NCBI GenBank assembly: GCA_022702705.1
Contig: CM040430.1
Span: forward strand, 76,325,239 to 76,389,238
Direction: 5' to 3'
Length of the DNA: 64,000 nt
Source of the DNA: Papilionanthe hookeriana x Papilionanthe teres
Lineage: Eukaryota > Streptophyta > Magnoliopsida > Asparagales > Orchidaceae
Part shown: positions 22,036-34,549 of the stretch, in pieces
Layout of the letters: every line of letters starts with the position of its first letter
How positions within the stretch are numbered: the stretch's first letter is position 1
Translations under genes and position numbers: made by a program
The notes under the pieces: model-generated
Database searches by the model: none
Told to the model about the DNA's origin: nothing
Seen by the model: the letters and a program-made list of their open reading frames with translations, nothing else

Positions 22036-25000
22036 AAGAAGCAAAAAAAAAGGTCTATCCTAATCCTATTAAACTCACGCGTGACCTGCAGCGGGTTGGA
22101 GATTATTAAACTGATAATAATTATTATTATCATAATAATAATCTTATATTATATTATTCCTATATATAGTATCACATCTCTCCCTCTCTCCCCGATCCAT
22201 CGCGACACAGCAGCCGCCAAGCTCCCTTCGCGAACCCTAGCGTGCTCGTCGTCGAAGCTCGCCGCCGCCGGACGTCCTCCCTTCGCCGGAGCTCCTCTCC
22301 TTGCCGGCGAAGCCCAGCACCGCCTCCCTCGAGGCTCGCTTCGCGAGCTCCCTTCCCGAGCATTCTCTCTCGCTGCGCAGCCGTGCTGGCCGCTGCTCCT
22401 CTCCGGCGGACGACCCGCCGCCTTCTCCTATAGCTGCCGGCGAAACCCTCAGGCCACCTCTTCTTCCTTCTCGGCTTAAAAAAAAAGCTTGGCTGTTCTT
22501 CCCCTCTTGGCCGGCACCTCGCGGCATTATTTTCTCGCCAACGATGCTCCGCCGACCTGCTCCAATATAGATCCGGATGAGTTAGTTGCATTGAATCTTT
22601 ACGCAAGCCTTCGTGATTCCTAGCGGAATTCGGGGATGTCTTGATGCATCCAACCCCTCCCATAAAGGTACGTTTCGATCATATTTTCATATGCAGCGAC
22701 GTTTATTTTGTATACTTTGCATACCTCTTGCCCTCACTCCTTTGCCTTCCTCATGTTTCATTGCGAGGCATCTACCTCCCTCACTAACTCCTATTCGTTT
22801 ACGTATTTCGTTGCGAGGCATACCGTTGCGCAGACTGGAGCATCGCTGAAATTCGCTATAGATTGTGGGCTCTTCTTCAGCATGAAGATACACGTCCACA
22901 ACCGTCACGGTGGTGAGATTTTCTAAACTTCTAGCTGGCCCTAGGTTTAGTTGATGTAAGCGTGTGGGTTCGGTCGCCCACATCGGGGTGCGTGCGCCGG
23001 CCGTGACGCCGCGTAATGACGTGCTCTATGTGATGGATCGTTTATTTACCTGTGGCGCTTTAGGTTAGGACTTCCTGTGCGTGGCCAAGTACCCTCCGTA
23101 GAGCCGAGTGTCTCACTGTTGTTGTGAGCGCTTAGCACCATGTCTCGATGGGTCGGAGTCCCTCACTCCCCTCGCTCCGGATTCGCCGGTTTCTCGAGAA
23201 AGCGGGAGGTCGGACTTGGCAAAGCGAGAGAAGCTTTGTAGCTAGCTCGCATTGCGAAAGTCCGGAGGGGTTCGTGAAATGGGAAAAGGCTCGTATGCTA
23301 GCCCAGTTTCGCGCACGCCACGGAGAGTTTCCCCCTCGGACATCCGGGGAGAAACTCCCCACATTTCCTCGCTAAAGCAAGAGGCGGCGATGTCGGGCAT
23401 CCAAGGGTCTAACCACATGTTTCCTGGGTGAGGTCGTTAGCACGAGCCTAGTTGGTTATCTGCATTTGTTTGCTCCATATTACACTCATTTTGCTTTGAG
23501 CATGTTTGCATTTCACTCTGTTCCGACCGGCAGCCCCGGCCCGTTGAGCATTCACTTCGCTTCGCCAGGCCGCCGCGGCCCGACGAACATCTCACTTTGG
23601 TTCGACCGGCCACCAAGGCTCGGTCGATCGATCACTTGCATGTTTGTATGCTTCTGCATCCTATTGCATGTATGTTTGCATTTGCACTTTGCTCGTCAAT
23701 AGCTGGCCCGCCCGGCCGACATGTACTTTGCCTCGACCGGCAGCCCCTACTCGGTCAACCAATCACTTTAGTTCGACCGACCGCCATGGCGCGGTCAACC
23801 CACCGCTTGCATGTTGCATCTTGTATGTTCATTTGCATGATCATTTGCATGTTCACCTACCTATGTTGCATATTCTCGGGTCAAAGCCGCATCGGCATAC
23901 CTTCTTCGGGCCACTGCCGCCACGACACGCCTATCCTTTTGGTCACTGCCGCCCCAGCATACCTCCTCGGGCCCCTGTCTCCATGATATGCCCATCCTTC
24001 GGGTCACTGCCTCCACGGCACACCCATTTCTCTCGGCCCTCGCCTCCACAGCACGCCCGCGCTCCGGTCACTTGCCTCTACGGCACACCCATTTGTTCGG
24101 GCTGCTGCCTCCACGACATGCCCATCCTTTCCTGAGTCACTGCCCCATGGTACACACATCACTTCTGTCACATGACTGTCTGCACTTGCATTTGCATGTT
24201 TACATGGTAGCGAGCAAGGCTCGTTAGGAAAGTGACCCCTTGTCATTCGCGATGCCTTAACGAGCATTACTTGTTGGGTTGATCCCAATGAGCAATGCGA
24301 GTTAAGTCATCGGGATTGACAGCAAGTATATGTGTCTTAGGGATCCAATGGATCTAACTCGTGTCACCCTTCTTCGTGACGCCCTTGCGATCCTTTGGAT
24401 CTTTACGTCGAGGCCAGTGCGGCAGGACCACGTCGAAGTCATACTTATCACGGACTTACTGCGCACTTAGGCGCACTGTAGGTTAATGCACTCTTCGTTA
24501 GATGATGTGCTATGCTAAGATTAGGATGCTTCAGTGTAGTCTTTTTGATGCCCGACTCATTGTTCTTTGATGGATTGGTTGCCCTAGCTGGCGTATCCTT
24601 CTTCTGCACCTGTGTTTGTGATGCGACTGCATCGCCGCATATGTATGCGTAGTATGTTAGAGCGACTTTCTTGCGGAGTCAGCGTATGCTATGTGCACAC
24701 AGTACGCATCTATGGGGAGCGAGTAATAATTTACGACAATATGCTTGTCGAGTGCTTCGTTTAGGCTCCCCACTATATAAGGCGTGGCTCGTTATACGTC
24801 GTATGCATGTGAGCTTTCCACGCTAATCTTATTTTCATGCGGGATTGAGTCTTTTCTTTTCTATATACATTTAGAGTCTATGAGAGTCCCGTAATGAGAA
24901 ATAAGATACGGGCGTGGGTTCCGAGGTGCTTTCAGGCTAGAAACACGTGGAGGGGACCAACAGAGATGCTCGTGCTCCGTATCTTAGTGCTGTATTTTTA

Positions 25001-26664
25001 TATTGTTGTATGAATTAGTGACGGGCGTGTATATGCGGAGTTACTTGGCCGCTTTCTATCGCTTTTCTTGGGATGTGTCGGAATTAGCAACGACATTGTA
25101 GCCTCTTTTAATTTATTATGGAGTGCTTTTCTTTCTGCTTTTATTGCGTATTTGCGTACGGTTGCATGTGTTTTCCTTGTTTTTTCTCATGATATGAGAC
25201 TTCACGATACACAGTTTAAATCTCTTTAAGGATCCTACAAATTGTAAACTTTATATGTTAATAATCTTAATAAAATATTCGAGATAAATGAATTTTAGGA
25301 TTAAAATATTCGAGATTTTAAAATGCACTTTACTTTCTTACATGGCCTTGGTGGGATTTTAAATGGGTTGCGTTGTGTAGTTATCACCCAAGTCATACTA
25401 ATAGAGGCCTCCACATTATTTAAAGGCCGCTCGAGATAACTGCATTCATATTTTCGTATCCCAGGAGGAGTCCGCCGTGCTTCTCCAACTCGATTGGCCC
25501 GACATACCTTTATAGGTGGTTGTCCCAGCTGCGCTAGGGTGTTAAAAGGCTCCCCGACCCAGACGTAGTGTAAGTCCTTTTGTTTGGAACGTTTCCAGCT
25601 TTGTAGCTGAACCTCTCTTCCTCTTCTTTCCTGAGGCATCCTTGCCACTTTGGCATGTGTGAGACCCACCTCTTGGAGCTCCAGCATATAGTCATAGGAT
25701 AGAGTTTCCTGCCTCCTCGACCTTAGGGCTGCCAGAGGCCTCCATGGATGATGCGGTTCTTGGATTGCTGACCAGGGATCTCGGGGCGTGTTGGGTCGGC
25801 ATTACCTCCAGCGTCAGGGTAGACTTGTGGTCCTACTTGCTTGGGATGACGGGTCCGTGGTACCGCCAACATTGGCTACCCTACACCTTTAGGATTACTC
25901 CTCCATTCCTTTGACTACCCCTGTTGAACCACTTCGCTCCTTGACTTCGTTGATATCATTTTGACGGCCCGATGCCGATGAGCTGCCGCCCGTTTGGGAT
26001 ACGACGATTTGTCCTCTGCCCTTATGACCTGGATGTGCTTTGACGTGTTGGGATATCCCCGTCGAGATGATTTAGGTTATTCTGTGGGTCTCGTATGATG
26101 ATGAGTCTGTTACTGCATTCGGGGACCGTGAAAAGACTCACTCTCTTCTCCGTGGTACAGCGGAGAGCTTTGAAGCGTCGTGGCGTTCCCACGCGGAATA
26201 ACCTTCGCTTGAGTACCTGTTGCCCCGGGTTCGCTGATGTTATAAGAGAAACTCGCTTTTATCAGAGTATTCTTGGGTACTCCCAAGATGTAATTAACCG
26301 AGTGGGATACGTCCCACAGGAGTGCTCTTGACCCCGGAATAGGCACCTACACGACTCTCTGGTTATGGGTAGTCTACGTGAGCATTCTTTCGCGGATATC
26401 GGTTTAAGGTGCTTTTCGCCGCAATCTTGTTTGGGCGGACAACAGCTCTATCTCTATCATGCGAGGTTTATCGCACGTAGGCTGTCCACGTTTTGCGTTT
26501 TCTCTTGTTTGTCGCATTGTCGTATGTCATGCTCTATTCGGTTCCTCTCCTCTTTGAATCACTTATTTGATTCGGGAGGGAGATTTATTCGAATGTGGGA
26601 AGTATACGATGATCGACAGGCTGTCGACTCCTTCTAGAATAAAAGAGAAAAACGAACGAAAACA
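21159..26664 (+). repeat. 3' LTR of giant element (5506 bp)
   Basis: It matches 6299-11774 over its full length with scattered substitutions and short indels. It starts TGTTGGCATC and ends GAACGAAAACA. Its AT microsatellite is longer than in the 5' copy. No gene is called; open frames in 22080-22570 follow the same GC-rich leader-like block. Confidence 0.93.
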
Positions 26665-27672
26665 TATTATAATAATTTGAATAAGGGTTATTTTTACTAG
26701 CAATAGCTTGTAAAGTTTCAATAGTTTGAGAATCTTCCATATTAGCAGAGTTGTTATTTGATACATTGATAGCAAAATTATCTAATTTCTTAGATATTGC
26801 AACTACTTGTGAAGCTAAGATAGAAAAGACTTCGTTATCATGAATACTTGCCATTCTTTTAGGATTAATCCTTTCGAAGGCGCATTGAAAATTATTGTTA
26901 GTCATTTCTTCGATTAAAGTATAAGCTCTTCGAATGATTTAGCCATTAAAGAACCTCACAGATGACAGTATCGATAATTGATTTTAGTGATCCAATAAAT
27001 TCGTTATAAAATGTTTGAATAATTAACCGATCAGGTAAAAGCATGATGAAGATACTTTCTTAATAGTTCTTTAAATCTTTCCCGAGTTTCATAAATTGTC
27101 TCCCATTAAATTGGCTAAATGAAGTAATGTCGTTTCTTAATTTAGCAAGTTTTAGAAGGAGGAAAATATTTAGCAAGAAATATTTGTGCCATTTCAAATT
27201 CATGTTTTAATAGAACTCGTTGCTTATTGAGTTCAATCACATCTTTGCTTTATCTCTTAAAGAGAAAGGAAAGAGTATAAGTCTAATAACATCATCAGAA
27301 ACATTGTTATATTTAAATGTAGCACAAAATTCTAAAAAACTAGCAAGGTGTAAATTTGGATCCTCATTTGGTGTTCGCCCAAATTGATTATTTTGAGCAC
27401 ATTTGAATAATAGACGGTTTAATTTCAAAAAATTAGCATCTCACGAGAGTATTTGAATCTTATTATGAAGTTCATCAAGCTGTAGGGTTAACATAATCCC
27501 TTAATGGTTTGTAAACATTTTGCTCATTAATTTCAATTGGATTCTGTAAATTATTATGTAAATTAGCCATCTCTTGATATTTTTGAATTTGTTTTCCTTT
27601 TTTAATTCTTCTAAAAGTTTTTTCTAATTCAGAGTCTAAATGTAATATTTCTTCAGATCCAGAACTACGCAT
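26665..27672 (-). pseudogene. gag of Athila element A, 5' half
   Basis: The frame opens at an ATG at 27672 (MRSSGSEEILHLDSELEK), runs through VYKPLRDYVNPTA, then a stop and frame changes. It continues with GRTPNEDPNLHLASFLEFC and DDVIRLILFPFSLRDKA (about 27390-27240), the retrotransposon gag core. It ends near 26670 in SKNNPYSNYYN, where the giant element cuts in. Element B encodes the matching PLRDYA at 36330 and RLRLFPFSLRDKA near 36570. Stops and shifts make it a pseudogene. Confidence 0.88.
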
Positions 27673-27870
27673 AAAAAGTAAAATAAAATAGCAAGAAATA
27701 AAATCTCTACTTACTTTTTTTTGTTATTTTTGTTATGTTTTTTTATTTTTGTTTTTATAATTGTTTTTGTATTTTTGTATTTTGACAATAAAAGAAAGAA
27801 ATAAATAAAAATAAAAATAAATATTTAAAATCTAAAAATTTGCCCTCCCCGCAACATATGCATATAAACT
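27673..27870 (-). other. Untranslated leader and degraded primer site of element A
   Basis: This is AT-rich sequence between gag and the LTR. The string TCCCCGCAACATATGCA at about 27846-27862 is a degraded complement of TGGCGCCGTTGCCGGGGA, the tRNA-Asp-type primer site I associate with Athila. Confidence 0.5.
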
Positions 27871-29116
27871 TCGACCTCGATCCGCGAACAACACGATAAT
27901 TTATGCTTTCAAAAATATGTTATAGCATAATACTTTGACCCAAATAATAATAGCGGCTAGTTTATATAAATATAATTTTATGAAAAACATTTTACACACT
28001 AAAGGTACTACTGCAAGTATACGTATCGTTTCAAGTAATATGAGAGCTTTAAATAAAGACCCAGTATCGATCCCACGAGGAGGTTTATAGATTTTTAAAT
28101 ATGTTAATTTTATTTTTATGTATTTCTTTTAAAGTTATAAATTTAATATTTAATTTACTAAATGCAGAATTAAAGCACTAATAAAATAATGAGTGATGTC
28201 AATAATAATAAGCGAAACAACTTTCTTCCTTTCGATTAATCCAAGACTTTTTAAATAATATAATATTCGTGGAGAATATAAATTTATAGTATTGTGTCAA
28301 ATCGAAGCATTCATATTCTTTACCTTCGCTCGATAGTATAAAGAACATTAGTTAATCTATAGATGAGTTCGAATGTATTGTTAGTAGAATGGGTTAATGC
28401 AGGCTCACACTATGTAGATGTCGAGGGTGGTATAGTCGGCCTCTACTAGTGACCGTTCCCTCTCTATAAACCGAATTACAAGAATTTAGTTTTGTCACTC
28501 TAAAAACTTATCAATTCTACGCTCATTGAATAATATTTTCCTGTTATTTGCACTTCACCTTGAATAACCCGCCATGGCACCTCATTACCCAGGATTCAGT
28601 GTGATATCTACTTAGTTAAGAATTAACTCATTCAAGTCTCAAAATTCTTGACTGATTTTAACGATTTAAATGACGAATTTAAATAGTAAATTAAGATCCG
28701 TATTAATATCATCACAATATTTAAACATATTTAGTTTTTAATTCTCCAACGAATTTAATATTATCTTATTTATCTTTTCGTAATTGAAAGGAGAAAGTAA
28801 AGTAGCTACTTCGGAACACATTGAATTTAAATAACAAAACATATAATCAAAACATTGAATCGAATTACAAATACTTTATCTCAAGTGTTTCTCCAATCTG
28901 AACATACGATTACTTCGACTCCAAAGTGAAATAGACTTCAAAGCACCAACTCTTTCAGAACTCTCGATCTAAACTCTAAATAAAATAAACTCACTAATTA
29001 ATGAAAGAAACATAACTACAATTGTGGCCCTTAAAATTATCTCTCTAATTCTCTCTACTGATTGGGCATTGGGCTTGGGCTTGGTCCTGGGCGTTTTTCT
29101 CTGTAGAATTGCTCTC

Positions 29117-29123
29117 ATTTATA
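29117..29123 (-). promoter_or_regulatory. TATA box of element A LTR
   Basis: On the minus strand GCAGCCTATAAATGAGAGC is a good plant TATA context. It is about 75 bp downstream of the nearest dyad, almost the same distance as in element B. Confidence 0.65.
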
Positions 29124-29194
29124 GGCTGCAGGGTTGCCTAAAGCATCTCTTCGAAATGTGTCCGAGTTCGATGAATCTTCTAGAAAGTGTGTGC

Positions 29195-29475
29195 GGCGCC
29201 TAGGCGTCGAGCATCACGCGCCTGAGCGCGGACTCCGCGTCCGGTTCTTCGCACTCTTCGCCTGGATCACCACCTTCGCGATCCAAACCGTTTCCGAGCG
29301 TCTAGATACTGATGTATCACATGTCCTATGATCCAGGAATAAGCGTCGATCTTACAGATGATCCAATAACCTAGTTCTAATCGTCGAAATAACCACCCAA
29401 AGTAGTTACAGAAATCGTCACGGATTTGGTATCGAGTCAGCGCTTAGGCGCATGAGTCTGGAGCCTGAGCACTGG
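29195..29475. repeat. Dyad pairs in the U3 of element A
   Basis: Pair one is GGCGCCTAGGCGTC (29195-29208) and CGCGCCTGAGCGCG (29217-29230), 22 bp apart. Pair two is CGCTTAGGCGC (29441-29451) and AGCCTGAGCAC (29462-29472), 21 bp apart. Words and spacing match the internal copies at 645-679. Confidence 0.75.
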
Positions 29476-29649
29476 GCCCATTATTTTGACAATTTTGCAT
29501 TTTGGCTCCGTTTTTGCTCCTTTTTCATCCTTTTTCCTTTTGAACATTTTTGCATCACCTACATCCAAAAACAAAAATACGCTTTCATTAAAGCATAATA
29601 TCCTTAAAAATTTGATAAAAATCAAGGCATAAAAACAGTTATTTTTTTC

Positions 29650-30795
29650 ATGGATTAGGAACCTATTGTTTCCTTCACTGAGCAGGAAGTTATTTCCCTC
29701 AATGATGCTATTAGATTCTCACTGATTGGCAAATTTCCCTTGGGACATCCTAAAATGGAATATGTCGGGAATTTTTTTGAATCATTAGATTTTGTGGGAG
29801 CTTGGAAAATTGGTTTGTTAGATGGTAGACACCTCTTGATATAATTATCAGTTGAAGAAGATTATGCTAGGTTGGTGGCTAAACAGTCCATCGCCAAAGC
29901 AGTAACCTCCATGAAAGTGGTCAAATGGACCCCAGACTTTGATCCAAGCAAGGAGCCTCCTGTTATGCCCCTTTGGTTCAAGCTGCCTGGACTCCCCCAT
30001 CAATATTTTAACCACAATGCCTTGCTTAACATTGGTCAAGCTTTAGGGACACCTCTGATGGTGGATACCCCTATTTTTAATAAGGCTAGACCAGGGGTGG
30101 CCAAAATTCTCATTGAGAGGGATATTACCCTCCCTGAGATCAAAAGGTTGTGGATAAAAACTGGGAAGGATGGCTTTTGGCAGGATGTGGTTCTGTAGTA
30201 AAAGCCTTTCTACTGTCAGCATTGTAAAATGTTTGGCCACACTTTGGATAGGTGCTTCAGGCTCCACCCTCCAATCAAGAAAAATCCCTCCACTGCTTTT
30301 AAGCAGCCTGCCATAGTGACTCTCCCTACAGAGGCTCTTCCTAAACTTTATCCTTAGGAGATTAACCCCCCTGAAGTTAGCACTGAAAAGGTGGTTGATT
30401 AAACCAACACTCCTGAAATTGCACCTCTCAAAGACTATGAGGAAGATTTGATCTCACCTGAGTTGTAATCCCTGGCAGTCAGCAGCTTAATGAGTCAGTG
30501 AGACACTCTCATTTGGACAGAAATCTGATGGATTGTGCTGAGGGGGTACACTCTACTTCTGTGTCTAATCCCCCTACTGTTGGCACTATGAAAGCATTAC
30601 AACAAGCAATGGAGGAGGACTGGCACATTCACACTGCCAGAAAAAAGAAAAAGCAATTGGCTGATTTCCAAACACTCTCTGCAGGTCCAATTGTGAATGG
30701 GAAACCTTGCTCTATATATCTTAATGTCTCCCCCTCTAGACCTTATTCTAGTAGAACCAGGTCTAGATCTCTTCCCTCTTTACCTACAAAAAGAT
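29650..30795 (+). pseudogene. LINE 1 ORF1 (DUF4283-like and CCHC zinc knuckle)
   Basis: ORF1 protein binds LINE RNA. The frame begins ATG GAT TAG, so codon three is already a stop. It continues with EEDYARLVAKQSIAKAVTSM, TPDFDPSKEPPVMPLWFKLP and the rest of a DUF4283-like domain (about 29850-30198). A further stop is followed by YCQHCKMFGHTLDRCF (about 30208-30255), a C-x2-C-x4-H-x4-C zinc knuckle. The C-terminal part is Pro/Ser-rich with more stops. This domain pair is typical of plant L1 ORF1. Confidence 0.82.
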
Positions 30796-33700
30796 GATAA
30801 ATTTCCTAGTGTGGATTATTAGGGGTATTGCTAATCCCCTATCTCTTAACAGATTACTACACCTTACAAAAAAACAAAGTTTATAGTGCATTGCCATTCT
30901 TGAGCCTATGGTTCATACTCATTCTCAAGGATTGACTAAAAAACTTACTAGTTTCTCCCATTTTGCAAACATCAATAATAAAATTTGGATTTTTTGTAGA
31001 AAGGAATCTTCTGGACTGTTTTGGTGGATAATTATTAATTAGTGCATATCTCCTTCAAATTACATAGTCATCAAGGAATTGCCTCCTTCATATATGCTGG
31101 CTGCAGTAAGGATGACAGAAGGGCACTTTGGCACTGCCTCCATACTATTAGTGAACAACAGACTTCCTCCTGGATTGTGGGGGAGGGGAGATTTCAATTG
31201 CATCGTCCTCAGATGAGAAATTAGTTGGGGGCCCCTAATCTTAACACAATGACCCTTTTCAATGATAATATCAAAAAGACAGGCTTGTTTGATTTAGGCT
31301 TTAAAGGTCCTAAATTCACCTGGAAAAGAGGTCAAATTTGGGAGAGGCTTGATAGAGTGCTGGTGAATGATCTATGGCAGGCTCAATTCCTCCTAACCTT
31401 TGTTACTCATCTCAGTCTAGCTGGGTCTGACCACAAACCACTTCTCATTTCCATTACTGCTCCTTGTAATAAAGTTTTCAGTTCACCTTTCAGATATCTG
31501 AACATGTGGTCTTCCTATCCTGATTTCTACACAAGTGTATCTTCAGCTTGGTGGAAGGTTTCTCACCCAGACCCTCTTGTTAAACATAGCCTACTTCATA
31601 TTAAGGTATGGAAGGTTCTGAGAAAATAGGGTTGGGCATATTTTAGGTATGTTTATAATATTGTTGCTGATGCTGAAAAAAAGGTTCAAAAGCTAGAGAA
31701 TGATGTGCAAAATGGCATTACTGAGGACAAAGAGTTGATGACTGCCTAGGTTAATCTCCTTACTGCCATTGAGAGACAGGATTTATATTTAAAACAAAAG
31801 GTTGCTATCAATATTTTCAAAGAGGGAGATAGAAATACCAAATTCTACCATGCTTATATCAAATACAGAAGGAGGTGTAATACTATTCATACTATCCAGA
31901 CTGCTGAGGTAATCTAGTTACATAATTATTCTGAGATTGCTTTGAATGCAGTGAGACACTTCCAATAGCTAATGGGTCAGCAGCCAGCACAAAAACTCCC
32001 CATTGATAGGACTTTATTCCATGAGGATTTTCAATTTACAAATAGGCTTGAGCTTGCTGAACTCCCATCTGAACAGGAAATATGGCTGGCTCTTAATTCC
32101 ATTGATAGCTCAAAAGTAGCAGGCCCTGATGGGTATACTATTGATTTTTATAAAAAAGCCTAGCACATTATCAAAGCTAAGGTTACTGCAGCTATTAAAA
32201 GCTTTTTTCAGGGCCATAACCTTCCCAGATATTTCAGTGCTTCAAATATAATATTGGTGCCTAAATTTGAAATGTAAAAGACTTGGGATCACTACAAGCC
32301 AATCAGTCTCAACTCTGTCATCAGTAAACTCATCAGCAAAATTGTTGTGACCAGGTTGCAGCCCCATCTAGATAAACTGATTTGTCTTAATCAAACTGCT
32401 TTTGTCAAAGGGAGATCAATAACTGACAATGTTTTACTAGCCCAAGAATTGTTGCTAGACATAAATAAAAATTGTAGAGGGGGTAATCTTATCTATAAAT
32501 TGGACATTAAGAAAGCCTATGATATTATCAGCTGGGATTTTATTATGGATGTCTTAGCTACTAGAGGTTTCACTGCTGAGTTCTATAATTTGATCCAAAG
32601 AAGGCTATCTAACAATGTTCACTCCATTTTAATCAATGGACAAGCCTGGGGTCCTTTAATGTAGCCAGAGGTTTAAAGAAAGGTGACCCACTCTCCCCCA
32701 CTATCTTCATACTTGCTCTAGATTACTTATCAAAAATGTTAAATAGACAGTTCAGCCTACAACAATGTTACACTTATCACCACAGATCCAAAGTGGCAGT
32801 TTCACATTTAGTATATGCAGATGACATAATTATTTTTTTCCAATGCAACTAGGAATGCTATCAAACAAGTCTATCAGTGCCTTCAAAATTTCTAGATAAG
32901 TTCTGGCATGCGGTTCAACCCAGTAAAATGTCAAGTGATCTGCTCAAAGAAGTTACCTCCTTACAGAAAGCAATGGATTGTTGGTTTCACTGGATTCAAT
33001 ACACTCAGCTCCCAATTAAATACCTTGGGGTTCCTCTTATCACTAGTAGATTCAAACAAATTCAATTTGATGAAATCCATAACAAAATCCAATCCCAAGT
33101 TGATTGCTGGAAAAACTCCTTTCTTTCCAATGGGGGAAAAATTACTCTTCTTAAACGTATCCTCACTAACTTCTCCTCTTACATTCTACAGATGACCACA
33201 ATGAAGAAGAGAACCCAATTACAGCTGGAAAGGATCTTTAAAAAGTTTTTGTAGGCAGGGCAAAGGCAACAACTCCATTAGGCTTCTTGGAAGAAAGTTG
33301 CTAAACCAGTCATGGCTGGTGGACTGGGTTTTAAGGGTCTCCAGTAGATGCTTCAAGTCAACCTTTGTAAGTTGTGGATAAAGTTCAGAACTCAAACTTC
33401 TTTATGAGCTAAATTCCTGTGGGGGTAAATACTGTAAAGACCAGTACCCCTCTCTTGTTAGCAGGAGATTGGGAGATTCGAAGATTTGGGTCAGAATGCT
33501 CAATCAAACATTTGGCTGAAGATTGTTTCATGTGGGACCTTGGCAATGGTGAGGTCATATTTTGGCTTGAGCAGTGGTGTCCCAAAGAGTGGATCACTCC
33601 TCTCAGTGATAACTCCAACCTCCGTCTCAGGGTGGCTGATTGCTGAGAGAACAACACCTAGTCCCTCCCTACACTTAACTCCATTCTCCAAACCTCTTCT

Positions 33701-34549
33701 GCTATTCAAGTGTCCAAAGTACAATTTGACAGAACTAGAGCTGATAAAATCATATGGAAACAATATAAGACTCAAAGTATCTCCAAGAACATTTATTCCA
33801 AAATCTGCACTTGGCCAATTGAACCTTGGGGAAAGGCCATCTAGAATAGATTCTTAACCCATTCTATGACTTTCTTTTGCTGGAGGCTTTTTCACCAATT
33901 GCTTACCACTGATGACATACTAAAATTAAAAGGTTTGAAAGGCCCTTCAAGATGCTTCCTGTGCTCAGTTGAGGAGGAATTTATTGCTCATATGTTCTTC
34001 ACCTGCAGTTTTTCCCAGGCTGTCTGGATTCACCTTTTCCATTATCTGAACATTGGGAGAGAGAATTTACTCTGGGATCAGCTCCACACTTGCTGGCAGA
34101 CCTGGACAATAAAAAACCTGGAGACTATACCTTTCACTGTTAGTTGGTTCATCTGGATGGCCAGGGCCCAGGCCAAATTCAATGCTTGCCCCCCAACAAT
34201 TGTAAAGGTGGTGAGCAACTGTGTATCTTTTACCCACAAACTGATTCAACCCAAAAGATTCCCTCCCATCCTGAATACCTTCTCTCCAGTCTCAGTTAGC
34301 TTCCATAAAGTTTGTAAAGTCTATTGGAAACTTCCTAAGCCTAATGTTATCAAAATAAACACTGATGAGAGTTTTTCACAATATGGGGCAGGGGTGGGTG
34401 GTGTGTTTAGAAATTCTTCTGGCCACTGCCTACTGTTTTTCCAAGCACCTGTCATGGCTACTGATGCTCTTGAAGCTGAATTGATTGTTGTTTATTGGGC
34501 ATTGCAGACTGCTTTGAGGCTTAACTTGATTCAGATTTGGGTTGAGGTG
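30794..34549 (+). pseudogene. LINE 1 ORF2: endonuclease, reverse transcriptase, zf-RVT, RNase H
   Basis: ORF2 nicks the target and copies LINE RNA there. In order I see the endonuclease start (WIIRGIANPLSLNRLLHL, where WNIRG is usual), GDFNCI (about 31190), and GSDHKPLLI (about 31425), the catalytic SDH motif. Reverse transcriptase follows with KVAGPDGYTIDFYKKA (about 32110), NQTAFVKGRSITDNVLLAQE (about 32390) and the active site YADD (32814-32825). Then come a zf-RVT domain with CFLCSVEEEFIAHMFFTC (about 33960) and RNase H from NTDESFSQYGAGVGGVF (about 34355). Many stops and shifts interrupt it. RNase H resumes at 48161 after element B. Confidence 0.88.
34545..34549. repeat. Target-site duplication of element B, left copy
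   Basis: AGGTG here matches AGGTG at 48156-48160 exactly. LINE 1 RNase H reads IWVEV up to this point and continues DSEVLIQLL after the right copy. Confidence 0.95.

Larger units (their letters stand above)
6299..26664 (+). mobile_element. Giant non-coding Ogre/Tat-like Ty3 element (LARD type), 20.4 kb
   Basis: Two direct copies of about 5.5 kb (6299-11774 and 21159-26664) start TGTTGGCATC and end GAAAACA, flanked by a near-perfect 5-bp duplication. Four bases inside the 5' LTR is TGGCGACTCTGCTGGGGA, a primer-binding-site-like string that I associate with Ogre/Tat elements (tRNA-Arg is my recollection, not checked). The 9.4-kb interior holds no gag, protease, reverse transcriptase or integrase that I can find on either strand. 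It is a chain of tandem arrays instead. It must have been moved by proteins from another element. The strand is set by the primer site. In the first 200 aligned LTR bases I count about 11 differences, so the insertion is fairly recent. Confidence 0.88.
1..29636 (-). mobile_element. Athila-type Ty3/gypsy element A (interrupted, left end outside window)
   Basis: On the minus strand this element reads LTR (29636-27871), gag (27672-26665, then 6298-5640), protease, reverse transcriptase, RNase H, integrase (to about 2040), then extra 3' ORFs continuing out of the window at base 1. The giant element at 6299-26664 interrupts gag and is not part of it. Athila membership rests on the LRSGKEL motif of gag, the RGISPS..MHRI block before reverse transcriptase, the integrase end KVNGLRLKPY, and a post-integrase plant-transposon ORF. 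Frames are broken by stops and single-base shifts throughout, so it is not autonomous. The second LTR is not in the window, so its age cannot be judged from LTR divergence. Confidence 0.9.
27871..29636 (-). repeat. 5' LTR of Athila element A (about 1.77 kb)
   Basis: It lies between the degraded primer site and LINE 1. The inner end (TCGACCTCGATCC) matches the style of the element B LTR end. Internal words GCAAGTATACGTATCG and GTATCGATCCCACGAGGA mirror, in reverse, those near the end of the element B LTR. On the minus strand the U3 part holds two dyad pairs (29475-29195) and a TATA box (29123-29117). The outer border at 29636 (CA) is my best estimate; the partner LTR is outside the window. Confidence 0.7.
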
